64,000 nt of DNA, taken from Streptomyces flavofungini (GTDB lineage Bacteria > Actinomycetota > Actinomycetes > Streptomycetales > Streptomycetaceae). Shown here in pieces: positions 16,397-24,329 of the stretch. A program made the position numbers and the translations under genes. The DNA lies in NCBI RefSeq assembly GCF_014650815.1, contig NZ_BMVR01000005.1, positions 1 through 64,000 of the forward strand, in the 5' to 3' direction. The first letter of the stretch is position 1, and every line of letters starts with the position of its first letter. Under the pieces are notes generated by a model that was given only the letters and a program-made list of their open reading frames with translations, made no database searches and had not been told where the DNA came from.

Positions 16397-17104
16397 ATGG
16401 CTGGACTCGATGATTCCGGGTCGAACCCCGACGTCAGCCTGCTCTACGACATCAACGGCCTGGCCGCGGACGCCCCCGGCTGGCTCGCCCGGACCATGGA
16501 GTTCGTCGGTGAGTACGGACTCCTGCTCGCCCTGGTCCTGCTCGTCGTGTGGTGCTGGTGGGGAGCCCGCCGCCGCCCGGTCCTCGACGACGCGGCCTCG
16601 TCCGTCGCCGCCGTCGTCTGGGCGCCGCTCGCCGCCGGTGTCGCCGTCCTGGTGAACGTGCCGATAAGAGGCTTCGTGGAACGCCCGCGGCCGTTCAAGG
16701 ACCACCAGGGCCTGGAGGTCCTGGTCGACGGCAAGACCGACTACTCCTTCGTGAGCGACCACGCGACGCTCGCCATGGCCATCGGCGTCGGCCTCTTCGT
16801 CGCCAACCGCAAGTTCGGCGTCGCCGGGATCGCGCTCGCCGTCGCCGAGGGCTTCTGCCGGGTCTTCATGGGCGTGCACTACCCCACCGACGTGGTCGGC
16901 GGGTTCGCGCTCGGCACGGCGGTCGCGCTGCTGCTCTCGCCGCTCGCCATGGCCCTCCTGACGCCCGTCACCAAGGCCGTCGCCCGCTCGGGGAGGGCGT
17001 CCCGGCTGGTGTGGCGCGGTCCCGGTGACGTCGAGCCGGTCGCCGCGCTGACCGACCAGGAGAAGGCGGCGCCGGGGGCGGACGAGCGGGACTTGGCGGC
17101 CTAG
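16397..17104 (+). CDS. PAP2 superfamily phosphatase
   Basis: A 235-residue membrane phosphatase with six hydrophobic segments. The three PAP2 motifs are visible: a variant motif 1 (RGFVERPRPF), motif 2 SDHA with the catalytic His in YSFVSDHATLAMA, and motif 3 CRVFMGVHYPTDVVGG with the nucleophilic His and supporting Asp. Family members remove phosphate from lipid carriers such as undecaprenyl pyrophosphate or phosphatidate at the outer membrane face. It stands alone on the plus strand; the substrate is uncertain. Confidence 0.88.
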   Translation: MAGLDDSGSNPDVSLLYDINGLAADAPGWLARTMEFVGEYGLLLALVLLVVWCWWGARRRPVLDDAASSVAAVVWAPLAAGVAVLVNVPIRGFVERPRPFKDHQGLEVLVDGKTDYSFVSDHATLAMAIGVGLFVANRKFGVAGIALAVAEGFCRVFMGVHYPTDVVGGFALGTAVALLLSPLAMALLTPVTKAVARSGRASRLVWRGPGDVEPVAALTDQEKAAPGADERDLAA

Positions 17105-17109
17105 CCCGC

Positions 17110-17155
17110 GGAACGGCTGCGGGGCCGCCCGGGGAACGGCTGCGGGGCCGCCCGG
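17110..17155. repeat. Two tandem copies of a 23-bp unit
   Basis: Positions 17110-17132 and 17133-17155 are identical 23-bp units beginning GGAACGGCTGCGG. A third partial copy runs into the flavoprotein's stop codon. The unit contains a GGGGCCGCCC core, so the array may also act as a terminator between the convergent PAP2 and flavoprotein genes. Confidence 0.8.
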
Positions 17156-17174
17156 GGAACGGCTACAGCGCCTG
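17155..17174. repeat. 20-bp direct repeat, left copy
   Basis: GGGAACGGCTACAGCGCCTG here is identical to 18811-18830. Each copy contains the last codons and stop (reverse strand, Gln-Ala-Leu-stop) of a different gene: the flavoprotein on the left and the 52-residue protein on the right. The pair brackets the flavoprotein gene. Confidence 0.85.
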
Positions 17175-18740
17175 CGGGAACGAGAAGAAGCGCGTCGGGT
17201 CGTAACTCTTCTTCAGCTTCTTCAGGCGCGGCGCCGCCTGCCCGTAGTACGCCTCCCGCCAGTTGGTGAGCGTCGGGTCCGCGTAGTTCTGGTACGCCGC
17301 CCCGGACGCGTACCGCCGCATCCCGGTGTGGGCCGTGTTCAGCCAGGACTGGGCCGTGGAGCCGGAGGTGCCCGCGCGCCAGGACACGATGTACTGGGCC
17401 AGCATCCGTGAGCGGCGGTGGACGAACGCCGTGGCCGTCGGGTCGACGCGGTTGATGGCGCCGCCGAGCGCGGTCAGGGCGATGCTGCCCGCGGTGCCGC
17501 GCTCGCCCCGCACGCCCTCGATCTGGTGGAGCAGCGCCCGGATGCCGGCGGCGGACAGCGAGCGGTCGAAGAAGTCGGAGCGGGCCGCGTACGTCTCCCG
17601 GCCGAGCGCGCCGCTCGGCGTGCGGCCCGGCGTCGAACCCGGCAGATGGCACTGGGCGTCCGAGGCGAACGACGAGCAGCCCGCGTACACCTCCATCGCC
17701 TGCTCGTACGAGCGCCGCTTCAGGGAGACGCTGCGGGCCGGGGAGCCCACCTTGTCGGCGAGGCGGTCGACGGCGTTCTGCAGCGAGCCGTAGGTGCCGA
17801 GGGAGAACGCGGCGACGGAGATGGTGGGTGTGGCGCCCGGCACCGCGGCGAGGTGCGCCGACGACCAGATCTCGTCCGGCTGCGAAGGGCCCCACTCCTG
17901 CCAGGCCTTGAGGACGGCGGCGGCCTTCGACCAGGGCCAGGTCAGGTAGGCGGAGACGGCCTGCGGGGCGGGGTGGGTGCGGAAGGTCAGCTCGGTGACG
18001 ATGCCGAACTGGCCGTTGCCCGCGCCGCGCAGCGCCCAGAAGAGGTCCTTGTGCTCGCTCTTGCTGGCCCGTATCTGCTTGCCGTCCGCCGTGACGATCG
18101 TCGCGGCGGTGAGGCTGTCGCAGGTCAGGCCGTAGGCGCGGGAGACCACGCCGTGGCCGCCGCCGAGGGTCAGGCCGCTGATGCCGACGGTGGGGCAGGA
18201 GCCCGCGGGGATGGTGACGCCCTTCGCGGCGAGCGCGCGGTAGACGTCGATGAGCTTGGCGCCGCCGCCGATGGTGGCGGTGGTGCCGCTGGAGCGGACG
18301 CGGTTCAGCTTCGACACGTCGATGACGAGGCGGCCGGTGCCGGAGGACCAACCCGCGTACGAGTGGCCGCCGTTGCGGATGGCCACGGGGGTGTCGTGGG
18401 CGCGGGCGTAGGCGAGGGTGGTGCGGATGTCGTCGACGCCCGCGACGTAGGCGACGGCGGTGGGCTTCAGGTTGTCGAAGCGGGTGTTGTAGAGCTGGCG
18501 GGCGGTGGCCCAGGCGGCCTCGTCGGGGCGGACCAGGGTGCCGTCCAGGTCCCGGGCCAGGGCGGCGAGGCTGGCCGGGGCGGAGGCGGCGGCCGTCTTG
18601 ATGGGGGTGGTGGTGCCGCTGGCGCGCGCCGATTTCGGCGTGTCGGTGCCGCTCGCCTTGGTGTCCGCGCCGCTGGTGCAGGCGGTGGTGGCCGCCGCGA
18701 GTGCGGCGGTCGTCGTTCCGAGGAACGTACGTCGTTGCAT
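17163..18740 (-). CDS. Tat/lipoprotein FAD-linked oxidase (BBE family)
   Basis: A 525-residue exported flavoprotein. The N-terminus MQRRTFLGTTTAAL resembles a Tat signal and is followed by a lipobox-like TTAC. The FAD_binding_4 domain carries both likely covalent FAD anchors: the His in RNGGHSYAGWS and the Cys in AGSCPTVGISGLTLGGGHG, suggesting bicovalent flavinylation as in berberine-bridge-type and sugar oxidases. The C-terminus ANYADPTLTNWREAYYG-like segment is the BBE domain. The ATG at 18740 has GGAGGG 4 nt upstream; the longer frame adds an unsupported leader. The substrate is unknown. The gene is flanked by 20-bp direct repeats, hinting that it was inserted here. Confidence 0.88.
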   Translation of the reverse strand: MQRRTFLGTTTAALAAATTACTSGADTKASGTDTPKSARASGTTTPIKTAAASAPASLAALARDLDGTLVRPDEAAWATARQLYNTRFDNLKPTAVAYVAGVDDIRTTLAYARAHDTPVAIRNGGHSYAGWSSGTGRLVIDVSKLNRVRSSGTTATIGGGAKLIDVYRALAAKGVTIPAGSCPTVGISGLTLGGGHGVVSRAYGLTCDSLTAATIVTADGKQIRASKSEHKDLFWALRGAGNGQFGIVTELTFRTHPAPQAVSAYLTWPWSKAAAVLKAWQEWGPSQPDEIWSSAHLAAVPGATPTISVAAFSLGTYGSLQNAVDRLADKVGSPARSVSLKRRSYEQAMEVYAGCSSFASDAQCHLPGSTPGRTPSGALGRETYAARSDFFDRSLSAAGIRALLHQIEGVRGERGTAGSIALTALGGAINRVDPTATAFVHRRSRMLAQYIVSWRAGTSGSTAQSWLNTAHTGMRRYASGAAYQNYADPTLTNWREAYYGQAAPRLKKLKKSYDPTRFFSFPQAL

Positions 18741-18810
18741 GAGGCCCTCCCGTTGCTTCCCGCACAACGAGACGGCGCGGGCGCCCCACGGGTTCCCACC
18801 GACGGGCGGC

Positions 18811-18830
18811 GGGAACGGCTACAGCGCCTG
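18811..18830. repeat. 20-bp direct repeat, right copy
   Basis: Exact copy of 17155-17174. It overlaps the 3' end of the small gene at 18819-18977, so the repeat may be the duplicated end of that gene. Confidence 0.85.
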
Positions 18831-18977
18831 GGTCATGTGATCGGCGGCGTCCGTGCGGGCTCTGCTGCGGGCTCTGCGGGCCGGGCCGCGCCAGCCGCAG
18901 GTGCACCGGGCGGCGCAGAACGGGCCGTTCTCGACGGTGGAGGTCCGGTGCGGTTCCGGGGGTCGCTGCTCAGCCAC
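18819..18977 (-). CDS. Small Cys/Arg-rich protein of unknown function
   Basis: A 52-residue protein from a GTG at 18977. It has a CAARCTCGWRGP cluster (three Cys, one Trp) followed by an Arg-rich helix. The composition could suit a small metal- or nucleic-acid-binding protein, but that is inference. No strong ribosome-binding site is visible; the in-frame extension upstream overlaps a spurious frame. It lies between the flavoprotein and a divergent lipoprotein gene. Confidence 0.5.
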   Translation of the reverse strand: MAEQRPPEPHRTSTVENGPFCAARCTCGWRGPARRARSRARTDAADHMTQAL

Positions 18978-19100
18978 CCGACCACGGTACGCCCGCCGGG
19001 TGAACCCGCTCCCGCGTGACGACCCCTCGTACCGGTCGTTAGTCGAAACGGCAAGGGGCCGGACGGCCGACGCACGGAGAGGCTGGGGGTCGACGGGGCG

Positions 19101-19931
19101 ATGGGGCAGCAGCACGGGCAGCACAAGGGCAGAGCGGCCGCCGGGGTCGCCGCGGCGGGGCTGATGGCGCTGGCCACGGCGTGCGCCGGTGACGGGGCCG
19201 CGGCGAGCGACGACCCGGCGGCGGCCGACCCCGTCGGTACGGTGCGTGCCGCCCCCGACGCCCTGGTGCGCGCCGGGAGTTCGAAGGCGCGCACGGCCAT
19301 GGAGATGGCCAGCGGCGGCACCCGTGTGACCGTCACGGGCCGCGGCGGGTACGACTTCCGGCGCCGCGTCGGCCGCCTCGACGTGGTCCTGCCTGAGGAC
19401 CCGGCCGGCAGCTCCGCCGGGCGCAGGCCGCCGGTCACCGAGCTGCTCGCGGGCGGGGACCTGTACATGAAGAACCGCGGCGCGGGCGTGCCCGCCGACA
19501 AGTGGGTGCGCATCGAGACGGCGTCCCTGTCCGATGGGAACCTCGTCACCGGCGGCGCCACCGACCCGTTCGCCGCCGCCGAACTCCTGCGCGGCGCGGG
19601 CGAGGTGACGTACGTGGAGCGGACCCGGATCGACGGCGTCGACGTGCGGCACTACCGCGGCGTCGTGGACCTCGCGCGGGCCGTGCGGGCCGCCTCGAAG
19701 GAGCACCGACCGGCGCTCGGGGCCGCGGTGGAGAAAGGGTTCAGCAAGTCCGGGGTGCCCTTCGACGCCTACCTCGACGGGCGCGGGCGGCTGCGTGAGG
19801 TGCGCCACCGGTTCCAGGTCAACGACGCGACGGTGGTGTCGACGACGTCGCTGTACGGGTACGGGACGCCGGTGGCCGTGCGGCTCCCGAAGGACGCGGA
19901 CCTCTTCGCCGGGAAGATCGCCGAGCGCTGA
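19101..19931 (+). CDS. Putative lipoprotein, LppX/LprG-like
   Basis: A 276-residue protein with a lipoprotein signal peptide (hydrophobic AAAGVAAAGLMALATAC, Cys28 as the lipidated residue). The mature part has alternating strands (LYMKNRG, KWVRIET, VRHYRGVVDL, YLDGRGRLREVRHRF) typical of the LppX_LprAFG fold and related streptomycete lipoproteins that bind lipids in a beta-sheet cup. It stands alone on the plus strand. The function is inferred only from fold-like features. Confidence 0.75.
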   Translation: MGQQHGQHKGRAAAGVAAAGLMALATACAGDGAAASDDPAAADPVGTVRAAPDALVRAGSSKARTAMEMASGGTRVTVTGRGGYDFRRRVGRLDVVLPEDPAGSSAGRRPPVTELLAGGDLYMKNRGAGVPADKWVRIETASLSDGNLVTGGATDPFAAAELLRGAGEVTYVERTRIDGVDVRHYRGVVDLARAVRAASKEHRPALGAAVEKGFSKSGVPFDAYLDGRGRLREVRHRFQVNDATVVSTTSLYGYGTPVAVRLPKDADLFAGKIAER

Positions 19932-20040
19932 GCCGTTGTACGGGTGAGGGGTGGAATATGGTCCGTCCGTGCCATGCGCGGTGCGTAGGCCGCTCCCTAC
20001 TCTAGGAAGCCGATACCGGCACGAGTGTGGTCAGGAAGAG

Positions 20041-20238
20041 GTGGTGGACGTGGCCCCGGTGGGCGGAACGGCAGTTCAGGACCACGTTGCCCTCGCCGAG
20101 ATCGAGCTGTGCGGAGAACTGATCATCGCGGCGTCCGCCGCGCGCGGTGAGCGGCTCAGCGCCGACCGGATCGACGAGGTGCTCAGGGTCTCCGACGGGG
20201 TGGACGGTGGGGTGGCCCGGGACGAGTCCCGGCCGTAG
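20041..20238 (+). CDS. Small conserved hypothetical protein
   Basis: A protein of about 65 residues, with GTG codons at 20041, 20044 and 20050 as possible starts; AGGAAGAG lies immediately upstream and favours the third. The core HVALAEIELCGELIIAASA followed by ERLSADRIDEVLRVS looks like a helix-strand pair found in small streptomycete proteins of unknown role. It converges with csoR. Confidence 0.6.
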   Translation: MVDVAPVGGTAVQDHVALAEIELCGELIIAASAARGERLSADRIDEVLRVSDGVDGGVARDESRP

Positions 20239-20321
20239 GCCCTGGTCGCCGTGTCCGCCGCCGCGCGGCGGAGCTCCCCACCCACCCCGCCCGCACCGCG
20301 TGCCGTGAGCGTCACATCGCG

Positions 20322-20690
20322 TCAGGTGCGCAGCATCCGCGCGATCGCCTTCGTCGCCTCCTCGACCTTCGCGTCGATCTCGTCGCCGCCCTTGACCGCG
20401 GCGTCCGCGACGCAGTGGCGCAAATGCTCCTCAAGGAGCTGGAGGGCGAAGGACTGCAGGGCCTTCGTGCCGGCGGAGACCTGCGTGAGTATGTCGATGC
20501 AGTAGACGTCCTCCTCGACCATCCGCTGCAGGCCCCTGATCTGGCCCTCGATGCGGCGCAGCCGCTTGAGGTGCTCGTCCTTCTGCTTGTGGTAGCCGTG
20601 TGTCTGGTGGGCCTCGCCCGCCGCTGCCGCCTGGTCCTCGCCGGAGGGCGCTTCGGTCGTGGCCGTGGCGGCCGCTTCTGTGGTCGTCAT
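20322..20690 (-). CDS. csoR: Copper-sensing repressor CsoR
   Basis: A 122-residue CsoR/RcnR-family (DUF156) repressor. The Cu(I) ligands are present: Cys in DVYCIDIL and the His-x3-Cys pair in EEHLRHCVADA. The HLKRLRRIEGQIRGLQRMVEED helix is the basic DNA-binding face. The N-terminal 35 residues are a disordered Thr/Ala/Glu extension with an extra His cluster. Apo-CsoR represses copper-efflux genes and is released by Cu(I). A matching operator lies 15 bp upstream of the start (20706-20722), implying autorepression. The S. coelicolor equivalent is SCO4136, from memory. No copZ or copA is adjacent, so its main targets lie elsewhere. Confidence 0.93.
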   Translation of the reverse strand: MTTTEAAATATTEAPSGEDQAAAAGEAHQTHGYHKQKDEHLKRLRRIEGQIRGLQRMVEEDVYCIDILTQVSAGTKALQSFALQLLEEHLRHCVADAAVKGGDEIDAKVEEATKAIARMLRT

Positions 20691-20705
20691 CGCGTCCTCC
20701 TGTGC

Positions 20706-20722
20706 ATACCCCTGGTGGGTAT
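20706..20722. promoter_or_regulatory. CsoR operator
   Basis: ATACCCCTGGTGGGTAT is a near-perfect palindrome (ATACCC-N5-GGGTAT) matching the G/C-tract operators known for CsoR repressors (TACCC...GGGTA). It sits immediately upstream of csoR. Confidence 0.85.
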
Positions 20723-20857
20723 AGGGTAGCCGATTCCTCGGGTGGTGTGCTGATCACTGTGCCTGATGGGCGACACTGGGGTCCGGCCGGTTAGCCGTGG
20801 CCGGATGATGCGCCTAGCATCAGCCTGACCGCATCCAAAGCACCCCGAGGACCCCAC

Positions 20858-21478
20858 GTGCGATTTCGTCTGACCCCCAGGGAGACGAGCTTCTACGACA
20901 TGTTCGCCGCATCCGCGGACAACATCGTCACCGGCTCCAAGCTCCTGATGGAACTGCTCGGGGCCGACGCCTCGGCCCGAGCCGAGATCGCTGAGCGTAT
21001 GCGGGCCGCCGAACACGCGGGGGACGACGCGACGCATGCGATCTTCCACCAGCTGAACTCCTCGTTCATCACGCCGTTCGACCGCGAGGACATCTACTCC
21101 CTCGCGTCCTCGCTCGACGACATCATGGACGCCATGGAGGAGGCCGTCGACCTGGTCGTGCTCTACCAGGTCGAGGAGCTCCCCAAGGGCGTGGAGCAGC
21201 AGATCGAGGTGCTCGCCCGCGCCGCCGAACTGACGGCCGAGGCCATGCCGCATCTGCGCACCATGGACAACCTCACCGAATACTGGATCGAGGTCAACCG
21301 CCTGGAGAACCAGGCCGACCAGATCCACCGCAAGCTGCTCGCCCACCTCTTCAACGGCAAGTACGACGCCATGGAGGTGCTGAAGCTCAAGCAGATCGTC
21401 GATGTGCTGGAAGAGGCGGCCGACGCGTTCGAGCACGTCGCCAACACGGTGGAGACCATCGCGGTCAAGGAGTCCTGA
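20858..21478 (+). CDS. DUF47 (PhoU-like) partner of the phosphate transporter
   Basis: A 206-residue, almost entirely helical protein of the DUF47/PhoU-like family, with characteristic acidic motifs (HFNSSFITPFDREDIYSLAS-type segment, LDDIMDAMEEAVD). These proteins accompany Pit transporters and probably gate them. The GTG at 20858 follows a GAGG sequence. Its stop is 9 bp before pit, so they form one operon. I did not find a GTTCAC-type PHO box upstream. Confidence 0.9.
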   Translation: MRFRLTPRETSFYDMFAASADNIVTGSKLLMELLGADASARAEIAERMRAAEHAGDDATHAIFHQLNSSFITPFDREDIYSLASSLDDIMDAMEEAVDLVVLYQVEELPKGVEQQIEVLARAAELTAEAMPHLRTMDNLTEYWIEVNRLENQADQIHRKLLAHLFNGKYDAMEVLKLKQIVDVLEEAADAFEHVANTVETIAVKES

Positions 21479-21487
21479 GGCACCTCC

Positions 21488-22486
21488 ATGGACACCTTCG
21501 CGTTGATCGTGACCATTGGCGTCGCGCTCGGTTTCACGTACACGAATGGCTTTCACGACTCCGCGAACGCCATCGCCACCTCCGTCTCCACGCGTGCGCT
21601 GACGCCACGCGCGGCGCTCGCCATGGCCGCGGTCATGAACCTCGCCGGTGCCTTCCTGGGCTCCGGCATCGCCAAGACGGTCAGCGAGGGGCTGATCGAG
21701 ACGCCGCACGGCCAGAAGGGGATGTGGATCCTCTTCGCCGGTCTGGTCGGCGCCATCGTCTGGAACCTGATCACTTGGTACTACGGCCTGCCGTCGTCCT
21801 CGTCGCACGCGCTGTTCGGCGGTCTGGTGGGCGCGGCGCTCGCGGGCGGCATCGGGGTGATCTGGTCCGGGGTCGTCGAGAAGATCGTCATCCCGATGTT
21901 CCTGTCGCCGCTCGTCGGTCTGCTGGTCGGCTATCTGGTGATGTGCGCGATCATGTGGATGTTCCGCAAGTCCAACCCGCACAAGGCCAAGCGGGGCTTC
22001 CGCATCGCGCAGACCGTCTCGGCGGCCGGTATGGCCCTCGGCCACGGTCTGCAGGACGCGCAGAAGACCATGGGCATCGTGGTGATGGCCCTGGTCATCG
22101 CCGATGTCGAGGATGCCGGTGACCCGATCCCGATCTGGGTCAAGATCGCCTGTGCGGTGATGCTGTCGCTCGGTACGTACGCCGGTGGCTGGCGCATCAT
22201 GCGCACCCTCGGCCGCAAGATCATCGAGCTGGACCCGCCGCAGGGCTTCGCCGCCGAGACCACGGGCGCGGGGATCATGTTCACCACCGCGTTCATGTTC
22301 CACGCGCCGATCTCCACGACGCACGTCATCACGTCCGCGATCATGGGTGTGGGTGCGACCAAGCGGGTGAACGCGGTGCGCTGGGGCGTCGCCAAGAACA
22401 TCATCCTCGGCTGGTTCATCACGATGCCGGCCGCCGCGCTGGTCGCGGCGCTGAGCTTCTGGATCGTGAATCTCGCGTTCCTGTAG
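21488..22486 (+). CDS. pit: Low-affinity inorganic phosphate transporter (Pit family)
   Basis: A 332-residue Pit/PHO4-family transporter with about ten transmembrane segments. Both internal repeats show the family signature: TNGFHDSANAIATSVSTRAL near residue 20, and the second repeat around GHGLQDAQKTMG. It imports phosphate (probably as metal-phosphate) with protons at the membrane. It is paired with the DUF47 gene and ended by the terminator at 22504-22549. By order it corresponds to SCO4138, from memory. Confidence 0.93.
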   Translation: MDTFALIVTIGVALGFTYTNGFHDSANAIATSVSTRALTPRAALAMAAVMNLAGAFLGSGIAKTVSEGLIETPHGQKGMWILFAGLVGAIVWNLITWYYGLPSSSSHALFGGLVGAALAGGIGVIWSGVVEKIVIPMFLSPLVGLLVGYLVMCAIMWMFRKSNPHKAKRGFRIAQTVSAAGMALGHGLQDAQKTMGIVVMALVIADVEDAGDPIPIWVKIACAVMLSLGTYAGGWRIMRTLGRKIIELDPPQGFAAETTGAGIMFTTAFMFHAPISTTHVITSAIMGVGATKRVNAVRWGVAKNIILGWFITMPAAALVAALSFWIVNLAFL

Positions 22487-22503
22487 GGGTGCGGGATGCG
22501 GGG

Positions 22504-22549
22504 GTGCCCCCGGCCTGGATCGTGGTGATCCGGGCCGGGGGCACTTTTT
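22504..22549. terminator. Rho-independent terminator after pit
   Basis: A long stem (GTGCCCCCGGCC paired with GGGCCGGGGGCAC, extended by GGATC/GATCC) is followed by TTTTT at 22545-22549. It lies between convergent pit and the FG-GAP gene. Confidence 0.9.
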
Positions 22550-22593
22550 GCGTACGAGCCCGTGCGTACGGCCTTGGCTCTCCGCGTACGTGC

Positions 22594-24033
22594 CTACTTC
22601 GCGAAGTACTCGCCGAAGTGGGCGGAGCCGTAGCCGCCGCCGAGGTTGAAGCTCTTGGCGCCGGTGCCGGTCACGCCGGTGGCGTCGGTCGGGAGCTGCC
22701 AGGTGCGGCCGACGAAGGTGTCCTCGCCCATGCCGCCCACGTAGACCTCGGGCCTGCCGTCCTTGTCGCCGTCGACGACGGTGACCGCCTCGCCGAAGTG
22801 GTCCGACTTCTCCGAGGTGCTGGGGATGCCCTGGGAGTTCTGGGTGAGGACCTTGGCGCCCTTGGTGGTGACGCCGGTGCTGCTGCCGCGCAGCATGGTG
22901 ACCGACCCGGACACGGCCGTGGCCGGATCCGTGGCGGACTCCCAGGAGGCGCCGACGACGATGTCGCCGTAGCCGTCCTCGTCCAGGTCGCCGACGGCCA
23001 CGTCGGTGCCCCAGCGGTCGCCCTTCTCGTCGACGCCGGGCACACCCGGGCTGTCCTGGTCGTAGCGGCGGCCGGGCAGGGTCGTGCTCACGCCGTCCGG
23101 GCCGCCGTAGGTGACGGTGATGCCGCCGCTGTTGTCGGTGTCGTAGTCCTGCGGGGTGCCGACGAAGTCCTGGTAGCCGTCGCCGTTGAGGTCGCCGAAG
23201 GTGCCGCCGTGGCGGGCGTCGAGCCTGCCGCCGGGGACGTAGCCGTCGCGGGTGCCCTTCAGGACGCGGGCCTGCCAGCCGTCGGACGGGCTGGGGCCGG
23301 TGCCCATGGTCACCACGTCGTCGATGCCGTCGCCGGTCATGTCGCCGACCTGGGCGCTGGTCGCGGCCACCCCGTCCTTGGCGGTGGTGTCGCGGAACTG
23401 GACGGAGGCCGCCTTGCCGGTGCCGCGGTCGAAGGGGCCGTACAGCGTGCCGAGGCCCCAGTTGGCCTGTGTCTGCGGGCCGACCTGGGCGGCGCCGACG
23501 ATGTCGGCCTTGCCGTCGCCGTTGACGTCGCCGATCCGCTGCCAGGCCTGGCGGAAGGCCGGGGACTGGGTGGTGCCCTCGCCGGTGGGCACTTCGGTGC
23601 CGCCGGAGATGCCGTCCTTGCCGCCCCACAGCACGAGCATCCCGGGGCCGTCGCTGATCAGCAGGTCGTCGTAGCCGTCGGCGTCGAGGTCGCCGTGGCC
23701 GGCCTGGAGCCCCCAGCCGTACTGGTTGGCCCTGGGCTCGCCCGGGACGCCGGGGGTGGCCCGGCTGACGAGCTGCTGCTCGTCGTACTTCAGGCCCTCG
23801 GCCGAGCCGTAGACGAGGGAGACGAGACCGGCCCGCTTGATGCCGTCGATCTTGGCGCTGGGCGCGCCGATGGCGAGGTCCGGATAGCCGTCGCCGTTGA
23901 AGTCGGCGGCCGGCTTCGCCGAGGCGGTCTTCGCGGTGGGGGCCTTGGCGGTGGGAGCCGCCTGGGCCGGGGCGGTGAGGGTGAGCAGCGCGGCGGCGCA
24001 GGCCGCGGCCGTCAGGTAGGTGGTGCTGCGCAA
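22594..24033 (-). CDS. Secreted FG-GAP/VCBS repeat (integrin alpha-like) protein
   Basis: A 479-residue secreted protein. A signal peptide (AAACAAALLTLTAPAQA) precedes about seven FG-GAP repeats, each with a calcium-binding Asp-rich loop of the type DFNGDGYPDLAIGAP, DLDADGYDDLLISD, DVNGDGKADIVGAA, DMTGDGIDDVV, DLNGDGYQDFVG, DLDEDGYGDIVVGA, DGDKDGRPEVYVGG. This predicts a seven-bladed beta-propeller for adhesion or ligand binding outside the cell; no catalytic domain is visible. The start is probably TTG at 24033 with GGGGGGA upstream, because no ATG/GTG precedes the signal peptide closely. It lies downstream of pstB, separated by a terminator. Confidence 0.82.
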   Translation of the reverse strand: MRSTTYLTAAACAAALLTLTAPAQAAPTAKAPTAKTASAKPAADFNGDGYPDLAIGAPSAKIDGIKRAGLVSLVYGSAEGLKYDEQQLVSRATPGVPGEPRANQYGWGLQAGHGDLDADGYDDLLISDGPGMLVLWGGKDGISGGTEVPTGEGTTQSPAFRQAWQRIGDVNGDGKADIVGAAQVGPQTQANWGLGTLYGPFDRGTGKAASVQFRDTTAKDGVAATSAQVGDMTGDGIDDVVTMGTGPSPSDGWQARVLKGTRDGYVPGGRLDARHGGTFGDLNGDGYQDFVGTPQDYDTDNSGGITVTYGGPDGVSTTLPGRRYDQDSPGVPGVDEKGDRWGTDVAVGDLDEDGYGDIVVGASWESATDPATAVSGSVTMLRGSSTGVTTKGAKVLTQNSQGIPSTSEKSDHFGEAVTVVDGDKDGRPEVYVGGMGEDTFVGRTWQLPTDATGVTGTGAKSFNLGGGYGSAHFGEYFAK

Positions 24034-24160
24034 GAGAGGGTCCCCCCAGGGTGTGTGCCGGGCCGGGAACGGGAACCGGCCGTGTTCCTGATGCCGGAGT
24101 TGACCGCTGGGAGGTGCGGATAGTTGTGGTGACGCCGGGATGCGGCAGGGGCGGGGCCGG

Positions 24161-24220
24161 GGTGAGAGCCGGTGGCCGGAACGGGAACGGGGTGAGAGCC
24201 GGTGGCCGGAACGAGAAACG
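24161..24220. repeat. Two tandem 30-bp units
   Basis: Positions 24161-24190 and 24191-24220 share GGTGAGAGCCGGTGGCCGGA followed by an imperfect ACGGGAACGG/ACGAGAAACG. They lie in the leader between pstB and the FG-GAP gene. Confidence 0.75.
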
Positions 24221-24252
24221 GGCCCGCCCCCCGGGAGCCAGGGGGCGGGCCC
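24220..24252. terminator. Terminator downstream of pstB
   Basis: GGGCCCGCCCCC (24220-24232) pairs with GGGGGCGGGCCC (24241-24252) across a short loop. It is about 80 bp beyond the pstB stop and probably ends the pst operon. Confidence 0.75.
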
Positions 24253-24329
24253 TTCTTCGTCCCTGCGGTGGCACCGCCATGCAGCACCGCGGGGAACTCG
24301 TGCCCGGCGGGAGCGCCGGAGCGGCCGGA

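Noticed and set aside
20760..20857. PHO box upstream of the DUF47-pit operon
   Set aside because: No pair of GTTCAC-like units at 11-bp spacing could be found.
22594..24033. Regular repeats in the FG-GAP gene as a possible CRISPR-like or VNTR array
   Set aside because: The repeats are protein-level calcium-loop repeats with diverged DNA, explained by the beta-propeller fold.
20687..24280. A 1197-codon minus-strand ORF covering the Pit genes and part of the FG-GAP region
   Set aside because: Low-complexity Arg/His/Asp sequence in the wrong frame; it overlaps well-supported genes on both strands.
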